The position numbers were made by a program, and so were the translations under genes. The notes beneath the pieces are model-generated. The model was not told where the DNA came from, made no database searches, and saw only the letters and a list, made by a program, of their open reading frames with translations. This document shows positions 49,445 through 64,000 of a stretch of 64,000 nt of DNA, in pieces (position 1 is the first letter of the stretch; every line of letters starts with the position of its first letter). The stretch covers positions 30,520,644 through 30,584,643 of the forward strand of contig NC_089761.1 of NCBI RefSeq assembly GCF_040412425.1, in the 5' to 3' direction. The DNA comes from Macrobrachium rosenbergii (Eukaryota; Arthropoda; Malacostraca; Decapoda; Palaemonidae).

Positions 49445-49941
49445 GATATAATATGTGTGTAAATCCTGAAGGTAAACGTCATCTCTGGGAAAACATGAAT
49501 CGCAGAGAATGTGAAGAAGACAGCAGAATCTTGACAAAGGTTTTGCAATAAAAAAACTCTCTATGCTGGCAAAACTAGAGATCATATGATGGCCAGATAG
49601 GATTTGCATGGAGGGTAAGAAGGGAGTCGTGGAAATTAACCTGAGCCAGCAAAGATTGTGAGAAATAAGGAGGTTTAATTGGGAGAGGAATGAAAAGGAA
49701 ACGAAATGGAAGAGACATTAGTGAAATGGTTCAACTACAGAGGGCTGATGAGGTGCGTGCTCACAGGTAAACGAAGCAGTTGAGATACCCTACAAGTTTT
49801 TTGCTTTTGAGAGATTTTAGAAGTTTTCAGATGTTACAAGAACGAATGTGGCGGTGACTGCTTTCTTTCGAAGCCAGCCTCATTTGTTACTAACAATTTT
49901 CGAAGGAACTGATAACGATGGATATCAATAGACTACACACA

Positions 49942-49942
<1 letters not shown>

Positions 49943-49996
<54 letters not shown>
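49943..49996. repeat. (CT)n microsatellite
   Basis: Pure CT tract of about 53 bp, preceded by a short (CA)n. Confidence 0.97.
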
Positions 49997-49997
<1 letters not shown>

Positions 49998-50599
49998 ATT
50001 TGGTTTTAAAAGTCACATGATATGGAGCCGTAAGTGACGTCACGGCAATCTGCTTAGAAGACGTTTCAAAATGTTACAGTAGACAGCACGTAATAACCCT
50101 GTAAAAAAAAAAATGGAGATGATTATACGTAGACCTACGAAATACAGAACACCACACTTTGTTACTTTAGGAATATTTATTTCAGATTAGGAGAAAAAAT
50201 TGGACCATACTTCGTCCATAGACTTAATGCATCTCTCTAGAAATTTGCAACAGACATTACGAGTGAGGCGTAGGTGACAATAGGTCACAAATGAAGGCAG
50301 ATAATACAAGAGGTAAGAAAAAAAATGAGACGAAAACACGATCCAGAGGAGCACGATGGTTGCGATGAAAATAGCAAATGAGATAGAGTGAAATATACGA
50401 GTTGCAGCCTCTCATAATAAACGTCAGAGTTTCCATGTTCTTTGCAATGCAGGAAGGGCTGTGGACAATCTTAAATTATTGATATCGTTCTTCTGATTAT
50501 ATGATAATACTAGGAATAGTAGAAGTAGTAGTCAAAAGAGCATTAGTCTAAGTAGTACTAGCGCTGATGTTACGTTTGATATCAATAGTCACAACAGTA

Positions 50600-51020
50600 T
50601 ATGCCTTCCAAAATCTGATAATTATCATCGTTTTATACCAAATGTTTGTTTAAGAAAATCCCCGTTGAAAATAAATTTACAATCACATATACATGATCTT
50701 GTTCATTCTATGACCTGGCTAATTGTTATTGGCAAATCAAGCTTATCCAGTTGATCTTTAAGGCATTCCAATACCTAGCCACTTGGCACTTTAGTGAGTA
50801 AGGAATATACATCAAAACTTATTAACCGTGAATCTGGATTGATTGTGATACCATTGATTTTGTCCGTCAAATCTAAAGAATTAATAGGATAGGTACCAGA
50901 AATAGTTCCTAGCAATGGTGACAGCAATTTCGTTAGATATTTTGAAAGCTTATAAGTTACGGAGCCAACAGAACTAATTATTGGTTTCATGGGGTTGTTT
51001 CTTTTCTTTCAGTTGAAGGT
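50600..51020 (-). mobile_element. Penelope-like reverse transcriptase relic
   Basis: The minus strand reads NNPMKPIISSVGSVTYKLSK, continues LTKLLSPLLGTI, then RLISFDVYSLLTKVP. After a frameshift it reads LECLKDQLDKLDLPITISQV, a stop, then CICDCKFIFNGDFLKQTFG. The order (RPI.SS.GS.TY.L...L; SFDV.SLFT.VP; F.F...F..Q..G) is that of Penelope-like element reverse transcriptases. Stops and a frameshift show it is inactive, and the catalytic DD region is missing. Confidence 0.75.
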
Positions 51021-51232
51021 CCACGTGTGTTAGTGGACACATCACTTATGTAAGTGCAAAAGTGTAAGGAGTTATCACCTGCGGAAAGTTCATTCTCACT
51101 TACTCCAGCCTAGCTTACCAACACTTCCTATTTAGTAAGTAATTTCCTGATTTAATATATGCATATATACACACACATTACATATGTATGTATATATATA
51201 TAATGTGTATGTTCCTGACTGACTATATATTT

Positions 51233-51335
<103 letters not shown>

Positions 51336-51470
51336 GTTTGAATACCACACAGAAAATGACAAGCAGAAGCTCAGTATCAAGCGCTTTCACGTTTTATTCA
51401 AGCATATGGCAGGTACACACATACACCCACACGCACACATACACCACACACACACACACACATTCACACG

Positions 51471-53640
<2,170 letters not shown>

Positions 53641-53642
53641 CT

Positions 53643-54175
53643 CCGTTCCTTGAACCCTGCTACTTAAACCCCCAGTCCGCTCCTTTTCTCCAACGAATAA
53701 ATGTCGGTCTTCGCAAATGACGGCCGGGGAACTACATCGTTCAGGGGTTAATTTCCGGCAAATGACGATGAGAGAAAGTTAGGGCGAGATGAGGCAGCTG
53801 CTGCTGCTGCTGCTGCTCCGGGAAACCTCCGTTCCTTGAACCCTTCTGCTTAAACCTTCAGACTGCTCCTTTTCCCTAACGAATAAATGAGTGTCCACGC
53901 AAATGATGGCTACTGAAGTGCCGCTTTTGGGGCTTAATTTCCGCCAAATAACGACTAGGGAAAGTCGGGGCGAGACGAAGCAGCAGCTGCTTCTCTTGGC
54001 TCGTCCGTTCCTTGAACCCTCCTACTTAAACCTTCAGTCTGCTCCTTTTCCCTAACGAATAAATGAAGTTCGCGGCAAATGATGGCAAGGGAACGATATC
54101 ATTTAGGGCTTCATTTCGGGCAAATGACGAAGAGAGAGAGAGAGACCGAGGACGAGATGAGGCATCAGCTTCGGT
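53643..54175. repeat. Three-copy tandem repeat, unit about 176-186 bp
   Basis: Copies begin with CCGTTCCTTGAACCC at 53643, 53829 and 54005. Each continues through 'CTTAAACC', 'CTGCTCCTTTTCCCTAACGA' with 'ATAAATG', 'GCAAATGA[CT]GGC', 'GGG[CT]TTAATTTC', 'GCAAATGACGA' and 'GAGACGA/GAGATGAGGCA'. Copies differ by substitutions and short indels. The first copy contains a (CTG)n stretch at 53795-53818. No open frame is kept across copies. Confidence 0.88.
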
Positions 54176-54589
54176 TGAGCAGGACTGACTGCTCATCGGG
54201 CCGAAATAGGTTATTATAATCTCGAGCCGCTTCCCCCCCCCCAATTTGAGGTCCTGCACTTTGAAGAATGGTCAAGAAATTGGTCGGAATGTTGCTTTAT
54301 TCAAGTCCCGGGTTGTTTCTCCCGTTGGGAAGAGGGAAAATGCGCACGATTTGTGTGACATTCTGTTGTTTTTTTACTGTTTACAGAATTGGCTTACCGT
54401 TGCAAATTTCTCTCTCTCGAAGGATGATGATATAGAGGCGTTTCGTCATTAGAGGCTTCTGGTCTTTGACTTTTAACGATGCCTGTGGGTTTAGTATGTT
54501 TGTCGAGTTGATGAAACGATAGATTTTTGTTCGTTTTGTTTCTCAGGTTCTTAATTTTGTTGGGGGTTGGACCAGCCTTCCCCCAATGA

Positions 54590-54830
54590 GTTTGGTTCAT
54601 GGACCCAAATAGTAATTTTCGGCCTTGGTTTAGCCCTATTTGGGTATGCCTAAACTAGGCCAGTATGTCGTGATTTTCTTAATGCATTTCAGACTCAAAC
54701 CAGGCTTATTAATCTTATGTTTACGAAAGTCTTGGGCCTAATTCATTCTAAGGTAGGCTAGGCTGGCCGCAGGGTGTTTGGTTCGTGGACCGAAGTGGTA
54801 TTTTTCGCCCTTGGTTTATTTGGTTAATTT
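54590..54830. repeat. Imperfect direct duplication, offset 186 bp
   Basis: 'GTTTGGTTCATGGACC' with 'TTTTCGGCCTTGGTTTA' at 54590 recurs as 'GTTTGGTTCGTGGACC' with 'TTTTCGCCCTTGGTTTA' at 54776. About 43 bp align each time. Confidence 0.7.
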
Positions 54831-55611
54831 CCTTTTATGTTTCACTCACAGTTCAGCCGGTGAGGGAGGTAATTTTAATTTCTGGAAGATTAGGTGTTAA
54901 AGTATATTATGTGTACTAGGCTAGTCCATTTTTCTTATTTTAAGCTATCATTAGCCTATTAGTCAGGCCCGACTGGGCTCGTCCTTGTGACGACTAGGTA
55001 AATTCCAGGTCGGTCCCAATTTACGTAACGGCAAGTAAAATTTAACTTCGCTAAGGCCACGGACCGCCGTTGTTTTATGCCAGCTAACAAGTCAAATCAG
55101 TCACACCACTTTAGCCTACTATAGGCTAGTCTGAGGTGTATTTAGAATTATCAGCGACTACCCGTTTATTCGCTGAACCAACGCACGTATAGTGGTCAGT
55201 TCTTTGAAATTAAAGTCTCTGATATTTACCAACTTTTGTGTGTGTTTTGACATTCATCCCCAAGGGGCTGGTACTAGCCAGGGAGGCCCAATGTGAACTT
55301 CTCAGTTAGGCTGTTATGAAAGTGGAGACTAGCCTGAACGGCACAAATATGTAGAGGCAAACTGGAGTCACAGGCGTACTAAAATTAAAAGGATACGGTT
55401 TGCTAAGAAGTGGACCCATTAGTTTATTGTATTTTTGTTTATTTTTAAAAGTAATTCAGGAATTACAAAAAATGCAAATTTGTACAACACTGGGTAATGG
55501 TAGTGGGCAGTTCTATTCAGCCTAACCTAACCTATGGTAGGATGCTGTGTACTGTTTGACCAAGGGCAACAGCAAAGAGTTTTAGACTAAGATATATCAT
55601 GTTTGTTTAGC

Positions 55612-55735
55612 ACAGAATCCCTGGGGATGAATACAAAAACATAAACAGAAGACGGTAAATGTAAACATAGTGAAAAGACAAACAAAAACATAAAGGACTG
55701 TAAATATCTCGGTCGACAACTGATGGGAGTTAGGC
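55612..55735. repeat. Dispersed repeat, copy B (first copy at 10815-10960)
   Basis: Shares 'CCTGGGGATGAA', 'ATAAACAGAAGACGGTAAAT', 'AAAGACAAACAAAAACATAA' and the closing 'GACAACTGATGG' region with copy A, in the same orientation. Confidence 0.6.
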
Positions 55736-57365
55736 TGCAGCAGTTGTCTGCAATTTACAATGTTATTGCCTGTTTTGATGGAAAGGAGGTGCAGGTGTTT
55801 TTGGAAACCAGGTTTGCTTTCCTATTGCCCCATTTTGCTCATATTTTCTTCTTAAAAAATTGGGCCATGTCAGGCTTACGTTACCTTTATTGGATTTTAA
55901 TTCATGAAATTCCACTTTCACCCATTTTCCACCTTCAGATCTAAATGCTTCATCGCATATATGTTTTGTGTCCTGCTTTCCAACCACTCCAGCTCACCTC
56001 AGTACTGATTGGCTGAAAGTGCCCCTACAGTCTTTAATTTCATATTCTTCCTTTATTTATTCATTCTTTATAGACATTACTTTTTTTTGGCCACAGGGCT
56101 TGTATGATGTTAACAGAAGTAGCATCCATTTGTGCGTTGGCTTTTTGTTGCCCTCAGCCAGTTCATCCTCTTTTCTTGCTTTTATTGTTGTAATACGTTG
56201 TATCCCACTCTCTGGTTGCATCTCTTCCATTATTGTATTTTTATATATTTTGGTCAGATCAGTACTGGGTCTCCAACTGATTTTAACTGATTGCCTTTTG
56301 ACTGTGGAGCATGACTCGTGTTTCTGTTAAGGAGGCTTATAAAGATTATACCCTTGTGCATAAAGATTATAACCTTGTGGTCTTTCTCTCATGGTAATAT
56401 CTACCAGGATATTCTCATTGAATGTGTTGCTTGCAGGTTGATTGATTGGATTAGAGCAATACACTTCATATTTCTCTATATAGCTATATATATGCTTTGT
56501 ATTTTTTATAAAATCTTAATTATAATTGTTTTAATATTCATACACAACTAAAGTATCCAGTAGTGTACAGTTCTTGTGATCTATTCATGGGAAGCTTGCT
56601 TTGTACGATAATAGGCAATTTGGTGTGTATGTTGTATATGCTTGTCGTTAGTGAATGGGTTATGATGCTTATCAAGCAAGATTTCCCCTACAGGTTCTTA
56701 GGTATCTCTGGTAAACATTACCGGTTATGCAGATGATGCTACTCATTTGCATGGATCCCATCTCCTAAGTACAGACTAGACATTTTGAGTCCTGATACTG
56801 TTTGCTGATATTTAGATAGATTAAGTGCGTATCTTGCACTGACCTACCCAAATATCCAAGCAAGATTGAGGTGCTTGGACAGTGGCCTTTTACGTTATTG
56901 TTTACTTGGATATGTCCAAATTATTAGCTTCCAGATGTGAAACTTGATCTGATTTCATTCTTAGGGTGGCTGGATAAGGGAGACGAAGAATTATTGTCGG
57001 CAATTACCTTGCCATAATATGCACATGATATTTAAGCTTGTTTACCATATATGACGCTGTTCTTATAAGATGAATTGAAAGGTGAATAGCGTTCATTGCT
57101 GCGGTAATTGTAGTTTTAAGAGTTGATTGCATAGTTTATTAACTAAACTAGGATTTAGGTTATTAAGGGAAGGTGGTGAATTTGGCAACCAATAGTCAAT
57201 AACTCAGGCATGTTAAAAGTGATCAGAACTGTGTTAATGTTAGTGTTATAGTGACTGTGCTCCACATTGATGGGAATTTGAATTTTTAGTTACATTATTA
57301 TCATTTGAATTGCTTGTTTGAATTTTTTTTAAACAAATTTAACCATTTCCTTCCAGGGGTGGAGG

Positions 57366-60300
57366 ATGGGACGAGGGGACAACCTAACGATCCTGTATCC
57401 TCCGGGATGCAGGGAAGTGACAGAAGATATTGGTCCTGATGAGATGATTAGGAGGTTGAAAACACTGGCCCACACTTTGCAGTCTATGGGCCAGGATGAT
57501 GGAGCTTATCAGGTGACTATTGATTAGTACCGTGTTGAAGTTGATAAACTCATGATGTTATCTTTTGGAAATCACAAGTGAAGAATTTAAGCTGACAGGT
57601 AAAAAAAAAAATGGGGATACCAGCATTGGGATGGATACTGCTGTGCAAGTAGGGGAAAGCCCACAACTCTCAGCTGGTGAGTCATTCATGTATTACATGC
57701 ACAGTAGAGCTTTGTCAGTCGGCAGAACCCCTGCATGTAATTCAGATGCCATTTAGGGTTAGGGTTGCTTAAACATGACTCCATCACTCTTATTTGCCCA
57801 TACTGTATTTTTGATCTTTGAATGTCTGTAGGCAGAAGTTTGGTTTTCAGGTACTCATCTATGGCCTGCCTGCTAGCGTATAGAATAGTTTTAAATATTG
57901 GTGAATTAACATGGAAGTCATACAGTAGGTTTTCATTCAGCATTAATAAGAAAAGTTTTTTATGATCATACAGTAGGTTTCCATTCAGCATTAATAAGAA
58001 AAGTTTTTTATGAGAGAGAGAGAGATTCTGCAATATAACTTGAGGCGAAACGTCATTTTTGCTTCTCATATCCCAGCGAAATGTTATAATACTGTAATGG
58101 TATATTTTAAAGTTGAATATGTGAATGTAATTAAAAAAAAATTAGTTTATGAGTGAGAAATGTTGAGAACTAGAAATATCAGGAAAACAAGACAATGATG
58201 TTGTTCTGAAAATTTTCTTTGTACATTTTGAGTTATGTATTTACCACTTTTTGGAAGTTAACTGCTTAACAAGACAGACAATATGAGCAAAATACCATCT
58301 GCTGTGAAACAGTAATTACTGATGAGTGAGTACAATGAAACAAATGTATTTTATGTAATCAATTTTATATTAAAGTAACTACAAAATTTGTCCAATTACA
58401 TGATTAAAACAGAAATTTAAGCTAAGAAAAGGAGATAAATTGTTATGGCCAAATGGAAGAGATAAATATTTTAGGAGAAATCATTTAAGTGTGTAGGAAA
58501 CTACTGGCTAGCAAGGTAGACCCATTAGACATGAGGCTCTTGCTTGACAGGAACTCGTGTTCCGTAGGCATACATTAAATGTGCTGACAGTTAGTTAGCT
58601 GGTGATATTCTTTATATTCGGGAAACGATTTTGTAGGCTTCCTGAGTACAGTAAATTAGATTAATGTAAGTGATGAGTTTGTAAGTTGAACAAATTAAGT
58701 TTCATTTCCACAGCTAAGATTCTTTACAACATGGCTATTCCCTTCAGCCTGTCACTTTTATGTCCTTTCCTTTCCATCCAACCCCATTCATCGTATATTT
58801 TTTCTCCCCAGTTTCTGTACTTCATTTAAGAATACCATTTGACTAGTATAATAAGAGTCCAGAAATTATACTTGAGGTTTCGTTTGATTTGGACAGTGAT
58901 TGTATGTGCTGAGAGAAAATGTATTTTAAACTTAGGAGTATGCTGTTAATCCAACAAAATCTGTTCCAACATTATTCTTTATGGTTAATAAGTCTCCATT
59001 TATGAATGGGTTTGGTTTTAATGAAGTAGAGTGCGCATAATTTTCTATACCAGTAAGCGATTGAAACAGGACTGATGAGTTACTCCCATATTCCATTCTG
59101 TTAAGAACCTGTGCAGATCTGATGTGTTGAAGTCAGGTTAGCCTTCCTTGAAACCCAAGGGTTAAAAGTCATTGAATTGACATGATGATGAAGCCAGTTA
59201 TTTTTGAATTTTGAGATTATTTGATAGGTTAATCTTTGGTGTTTATTAAGGAGAGGGTACTCTTTGCTCATGTGGTTATAATTTGTCTAAATTTTCTTTT
59301 CAGGAATACGTTCCCTTGGCAATGCACATCGCTGATGATTTTTTTCTCTCCTACCCAAGTCGAGATGTACAGTTACTTATAGCATGTTGCATTGCTGATG
59401 TCCTTAGAGTTTATGCACCTGAGGCCCCTTATAAAGATCCTGGCCAGGTCAAGGTGTGTAGCTTTTAGTTTTGTGAATTGCAGTTGCGCATGATGTCTTT
59501 TTTGGGAATGTAGAGAAATTGGGATTTTATTTCTAGGAAGGGCTTTAAGTTTAAATGTTTTCACATCCAGGAGGACAGGTATGGTCATACTCCGTCATAC
59601 TTATCCACTACAAGGATGTTGTTTTTTATTCCTTTTTGATAAATTTATTTACAATCAGCTAAAGAAAAAGAAAGTGAGGGAAATTAATTCTAAACTATTC
59701 TGAAACTGTTATTACAGATGCATATGTGGCCTGTTACTTAAAGTGTGGTTATTTGATTCCAGACTATCTTCATGTTCCTCATCAAGCAGTTGGGTGGGTT
59801 GAAAGACCCAAAGGACCCAGCCTTCAAGCGTTATTTCTACCTCCTAGAGAACCTGGCTTACGTGAAGTCTTTCAACATGTGTTTTGAGTTAGAGGATTGT
59901 CAGGAGATCTTTTGTAAACTTTTCAAGCTTATGTTCAACATTGTCAAGTAAGTTTTAGTTGCTTTCTACAGTAAACTGTGTCAGAATGTCAGTACTGTAT
60001 ACCATACAAGTCCATATATTTAGTGACTGACAAACATAGTTGAGAGGTACCTCTTTAGCAAGGGAACCGATTGTTGGAGATGAGTTAGACCCCAGCTCTG
60101 TGCAGTTCTCCCTTTTCTCTATTTAATTCAAAGCAGCCATGTATTTTGAATGCTCTTACAACAGTGTTATTCCTGTTTGCCTGTTTTACCTTTCTGTGGT
60201 CTGCAGATATGATTTGAACATTAAAGCAACCATACACTATTTAGTGTGTGTCCCTTTAATGGGTGTCATGAGAGCTGAGCCATTTCAGAAAGATAAGCAG

Positions 60301-63300
60301 ACTATCAGTCTTACTGTACGTTTTTTGGAAATTTGACTTTTTATTTTTTATCAGAATTTTGCTCAACGTACATTAATAGCATGGTATCGTGGCTGATATT
60401 TATTGTACTGTAATACTCTGCTTTTCTGCACATTCCCTAACCACACTGTACTTGTAAATGTAGACTTTGATGACAGCTTTCACAGTCAGTGTTAGACAGG
60501 TGTAGTTGGAGAAGTGTTGTGTTTTAATATTTTGACATGAAACTACAATAATGCGCTACAGTATTATGTCATGTATGAAATGACATATAATTAGTAGGCA
60601 AAAATTCAGTGCCGTCTGTTTACCTATCTTCTGTGTTTTGGCAGCGATGAGCACAGTGGCAAAGTCAAGTCATTCATGTTAGATGTCCTGTGTCCATTGA
60701 TCAACGAAAGTGATGTCGTATCCAATGATCTACTGGACATCATTCTTAGCAACGTTTTGGAGCCTGCTAAATCACAACGCAAAAATGCTTACTATTTGGC
60801 CAAAGAACTGGTTGTTAAGTGCTCTGACACACTGGAACCTTACATTCAAGGGGTAAGTACAGTCAAGTTGAATTATACTAGAATTATGATATTTGTTTTC
60901 AGGTACAAACTGCTTTTATTTACCCAAATTTCTGAATATGGATTACAAGGCTAGTAAAAGAGTGACTACTATAGGCTAAATGGTTTAAGTCTGGGTACTT
61001 AGGAACTAGGTGTGATCACTATCTTTGTGGCTATAGAAATTCGGCTGTTGTATAACCTCGTGTAGCCTTTCATCTTTTTTCTAGCATTTCAGCTTTTTTT
61101 CTGTAATGTATTACATTTGTCTTTTCTTATTGTAAATGTATGTATTTGTATAACTCTTGGTAAAAGCATATTTTATTGTGTTAATTTTTTATTTATATTA
61201 TGGTTATTTTTAATATATATTACAGCTCAGTAAAACGGTCACTAGCGTATATGGCGTACCCTTTTTTGACATAACCTTGTAAAGTATTTGTATAAAAAAA
61301 AATATTTTCGTTTAAAGAAAAAGTTTTTTATAAAGTAGTAAGTTAGATTTATGAAACAAATATTTGCAAGTTCAGTGGAAGATATAATTACGTATTTTTA
61401 TTTCAGTTCTTCAACCATGTGTTAATATTAGGACGAGAAGAAAAAACACTTACCATATCACAAAAAGTATATGATCTCATTTATGAACTGAATCACATAT
61501 GTCCTTCTGTTCTTCTGGCGGTCTTACCTCAGGTTTGTAATTTTGACGTGTAAATATCACAAAAAAGTAACGCTTTTGAAAATAGCAATTGAAATATTTG
61601 AAATGGATTTTATCAGTATTCAGGTTAGTTTTACAGTAGTATTCAGGTTAGTGTTACAGTAGTTTTCATAGCTAATCAAGTTAGTTATTCTACAGCTGAC
61701 TAATCTTTTCGCAGCTTGAATTCAAGCTCAAAAGCTCTGATGAAGAAGAGAGATATGGGTCGGTTTCCCTTCTGGCCCGTATGTTTTCTGAAAAGGATTC
61801 CACATTAGCTCTGAATCACAAGCAGTTATGGACTGCCTTTTTGGGCAGGTAAGATTATAATTGTAATTGTTATTGTTATTCATAATAATATTCATTCATA
61901 TGAAAGAAGAAAAAAGCCCATGAACTTGGCCTGTCAAGCTTCTACAGAATAATGTACCTGTTTGCAAAATGGAAAGAAAACATTTTAAAGAAAGGAGAGG
62001 AAATGAATACTGGTGTCTTCCAAATGTGGAAGGAATTGGTTTAATTGGTTTGCAAACCCTGCATAATACAGTACAATGCTTTACAACAAAACATGTTATT
62101 CTGCAAACCGGTTAATCATAGATAACCTTACTTCAAGTGAAATGGACTCAACTCTCACGAGTTTGAAAGAAGGCACCTAACTGCTCGTGCATAAGCTAGG
62201 CCCTATCCACTGCTCCACAAGGCGAGGATTCTCATTCCACTATGTGACCAAGCTCAAGATTAATGCAGTAACTTTCTGTTTTTGTTCTGTTGGTTTAGTA
62301 TTAGGTGACTATATTTTTATTATAATTTTGTATAGTTCCCAGTACTTCTGCCTGTGTTCAGGATACCTTTTTGCAGGAACCAACAATGTTTCCCCAATAA
62401 CTAGTGTACAGAGTGTGAGAAGTGGTCTGCTGATCAGTGGTACTAGTGCGCTTGCCTTTTGCAGTTGCAGATTCTTTTGACTTCTCTTGTTGCTTCTTGA
62501 CCACAGCTGTCAAGTCTCAAGTCTCTTCAGATAAGGTTTTCCCTTTTCATGATGCCTCTTTCAGTCAAGAGTGAACAGCATGAGCGATCTCACCTGTTGC
62601 TAGTTTCAAACCCCACTGTGGAAGTGGAAGGGATGGATCTACTAGTCTCATCTTCTGCTGTTCCTTCCATGTCTGAGTTCATTTCTCCCACTCAGGTCCT
62701 TCTCCAGTGGTTTTTCTCTCCGTCACTTCTTTATTGATGGTTTTCATTTGCTCAACAGATGGTGATCTCTTGGCCACTCAAGATAAAGTTTTTGTCTGTT
62801 CTCTAAGACCAACTGCTCTCTGCAGTTTCATTTTATAAGAACAAGTTGATCATGGCTTCATGATCTGTCATTCTACTCCAGCTGCGTTTCTGGTGGTCTA
62901 ATTGCCAGTGTTGGTGCCTCCTCCTACCTTGGTGTCATTTTCTGATGCTCCTACTGCCGTCAGTTTGACATATTGTTGCTTGTTTGGTAGCATCATTTTT
63001 TAGAACGTTCACAGACTTTTATATACATCATACAAGCATACACGTTCAGGGTGGTACATTGTTTTGTGTTTTTCTTTCATCCCTTAGTGTTTCACCTGAG
63101 ATTTTGATTTAAAACTCAAATGCCCTTCATTTGACTTTTCTAAATAGCACATAATTATAACTGGGATTCATGTGTCTCACTCATCTTTAATATGACTTAA
63201 TTTATTACTTTGTGTTTTGACTTCCAAAATGTTGACTTTAGCCAGCCATGGCATTTGACAAGTAGGTATACTTCTAAGAAACTTAACATTTGTAAACAAA

Positions 63301-63512
63301 ATGTTTATTTTCTGTGGATTATAATAAATGGACCATGTTATTGGTGTTTATTGAAATGGTTCTTGTCTTTTCAGATTTAATGATATTAGTATCAAGATTC
63401 GAACCAAGTGTGTTCAGTATTCTATGCATTTCTTGTTGAATCATCCTCTCTTACGAAAAGACATAACAGACACACTCAAGTTGCGGCAACACGACTCTGA
63501 AGAAAGTGTCAG
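57366..63512 (+). CDS. PDS5: PDS5 cohesin regulator, N-terminal part (runs off right edge)
   Basis: Exons: 57357-57512 (ATG at 57366), 59304-59453, 59763-59947, 60645-60852, 61407-61532, 61715-61848 and 63375-63512. Phases agree throughout, giving about 362 codons before the window ends; animal PDS5 proteins are about 1,200-1,450 aa. The start [20 protein letters not shown] matches the family's N-terminal 'YPPGVKEI' motif, and the ATG has a good context (GGAGGATGG). Later signatures include [20 protein letters not shown] and EAPY, then [20 protein letters not shown] and LED, and [20 protein letters not shown]. All are in PDS5A/B order. The part seen is helical HEAT-repeat sequence. PDS5 binds cohesin in the nucleus with WAPL and sororin-type partners and controls cohesin release and maintenance. 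Leader exons lie upstream, not firmly located. The 1.5-kb intron before 63375 contains decayed repeat sequence. Confidence 0.95.
57918..58013. repeat. Tandem duplication, period 48 bp
   Basis: 'TCATACAGTAGGTTT[TC]CATT' followed by 'CAGCATTAATAAGAAAAGTT' occurs twice back to back in PDS5 intron 1. Confidence 0.9.
62200..62950. other. Possible decayed transposon DNA in PDS5 intron
   Basis: This part of the intron is less AT-rich than its surroundings. It has longer stop-poor runs in changing frames, including 63 codons at 62549-62737. I recognise no motif. A decayed retroelement coding region is a reasonable guess only. Confidence 0.2.
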
Positions 63513-64000
63513 GTGAGTGTACGACTGCTCCAGTATTATTGATTTATTTTTCAATATACAGTGTCAAATTTTTCAAAAAAGAAAGTGCAGTACACCATTT
63601 ATTATTAATTAAGTGATATTAAAGTTGACATTATTACGAAATTTTTAGTAAAAAGTGAGGTACAACAATGTACTGTATAAGGAAGTTTTTTCAAGTATGA
63701 TGGTGTACTTTCTAGGGAAGTAATTTTTTTATTTCTGTAGTATTGAAATGAATTAATTTAAAAGCAGCTGCATTTTTAGTGACTGGTGTTAAAGTTTTAA
63801 TTGCAGGATCACATACAACACTGATGCGTTTTCCCAAACCTCCAAGCTGAATTAATATGATATTAATGTGTAATTTTTTGAGATCATCAGCTCTACATTT
63901 TTTTTAACATAGTGCAGTCAAAAGTTTTCTTTTTTGAATTGATGCCAGAATGATTATCATAGCTGTAACAGTAACTTCACAGGTGAACAAAGTGAGATAT

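Noticed and set aside
49270..49609. Open frames with Tyr-Ile-His-Thr or Met-Tyr-Val-Cys repeats
   Set aside because: They are translations of the (CATA)n microsatellite on either strand.

Overview
This is eukaryotic nuclear DNA: AT-rich, long introns with GT/AG boundaries, many dinucleotide and tetranucleotide microsatellites, and many decayed transposon fragments. The proteins are animal. The repeat families (RTE-like and Jockey-like LINE tails, a Penelope-like reverse transcriptase relic, TA-flanked MITEs, a repeat with a conserved 'AAAACCT[CT]GCAGTT' core) look like those of decapod crustaceans. That taxonomic placement is inference from memory, not a search result.

Four protein-coding genes can be assembled exon by exon, and every accepted junction keeps reading frame. 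(1) 10341-15521, plus strand: a four-exon gene for a 235-aa protein matching MTRES1 (C6orf203), a mitochondrial S4-like RNA-binding factor. (2) 18350-30481, plus strand: a coiled-coil protein whose C-terminus resembles CEP85/CEP85L centrosomal proteins; it has two possible start exons and probably an alternative last exon. (3) 46588-33113, minus strand: a complete FET-family RNA-binding protein (FUS/EWSR1/TAF15; Drosophila cabeza), 540 aa in 11 coding exons, with a SYGQ-rich low-complexity region, RRM, RGG boxes, RanBP2 zinc finger and C-terminal PY motif. (4) From 57366, plus strand, running off the right edge: the N-terminal HEAT-repeat part of the cohesin regulator PDS5.

Layout: 1-10340 is gene-poor and holds microsatellites, a LINE relic and a GC-rich block near the left edge. 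10341-30481 holds the MTRES1 and CEP85-like genes with MITE insertions in their introns. 30482-33112 is a repeat-containing spacer between convergent genes. 33113-46588 is the FET gene. 46589-57365 is a long gene-poor stretch with compound microsatellites, a Penelope-like relic, a possible orphan exon and a tandem repeat of about 180 bp ahead of PDS5. 57366-64000 is PDS5.

The four genes are housekeeping genes of separate pathways (mitochondrial RNA/translation, centrosome, RNA processing, chromosome cohesion). Nothing shows that they work together. I found no CRISPR array, no rRNA or tRNA gene and no new multi-gene system. The most interesting signals are regulatory: a frame-breaking 29-nt micro-exon in the FET gene whose skipping would create a premature stop, the alternative ends of the CEP85-like gene, and several structured insertions with identifiable target duplications.
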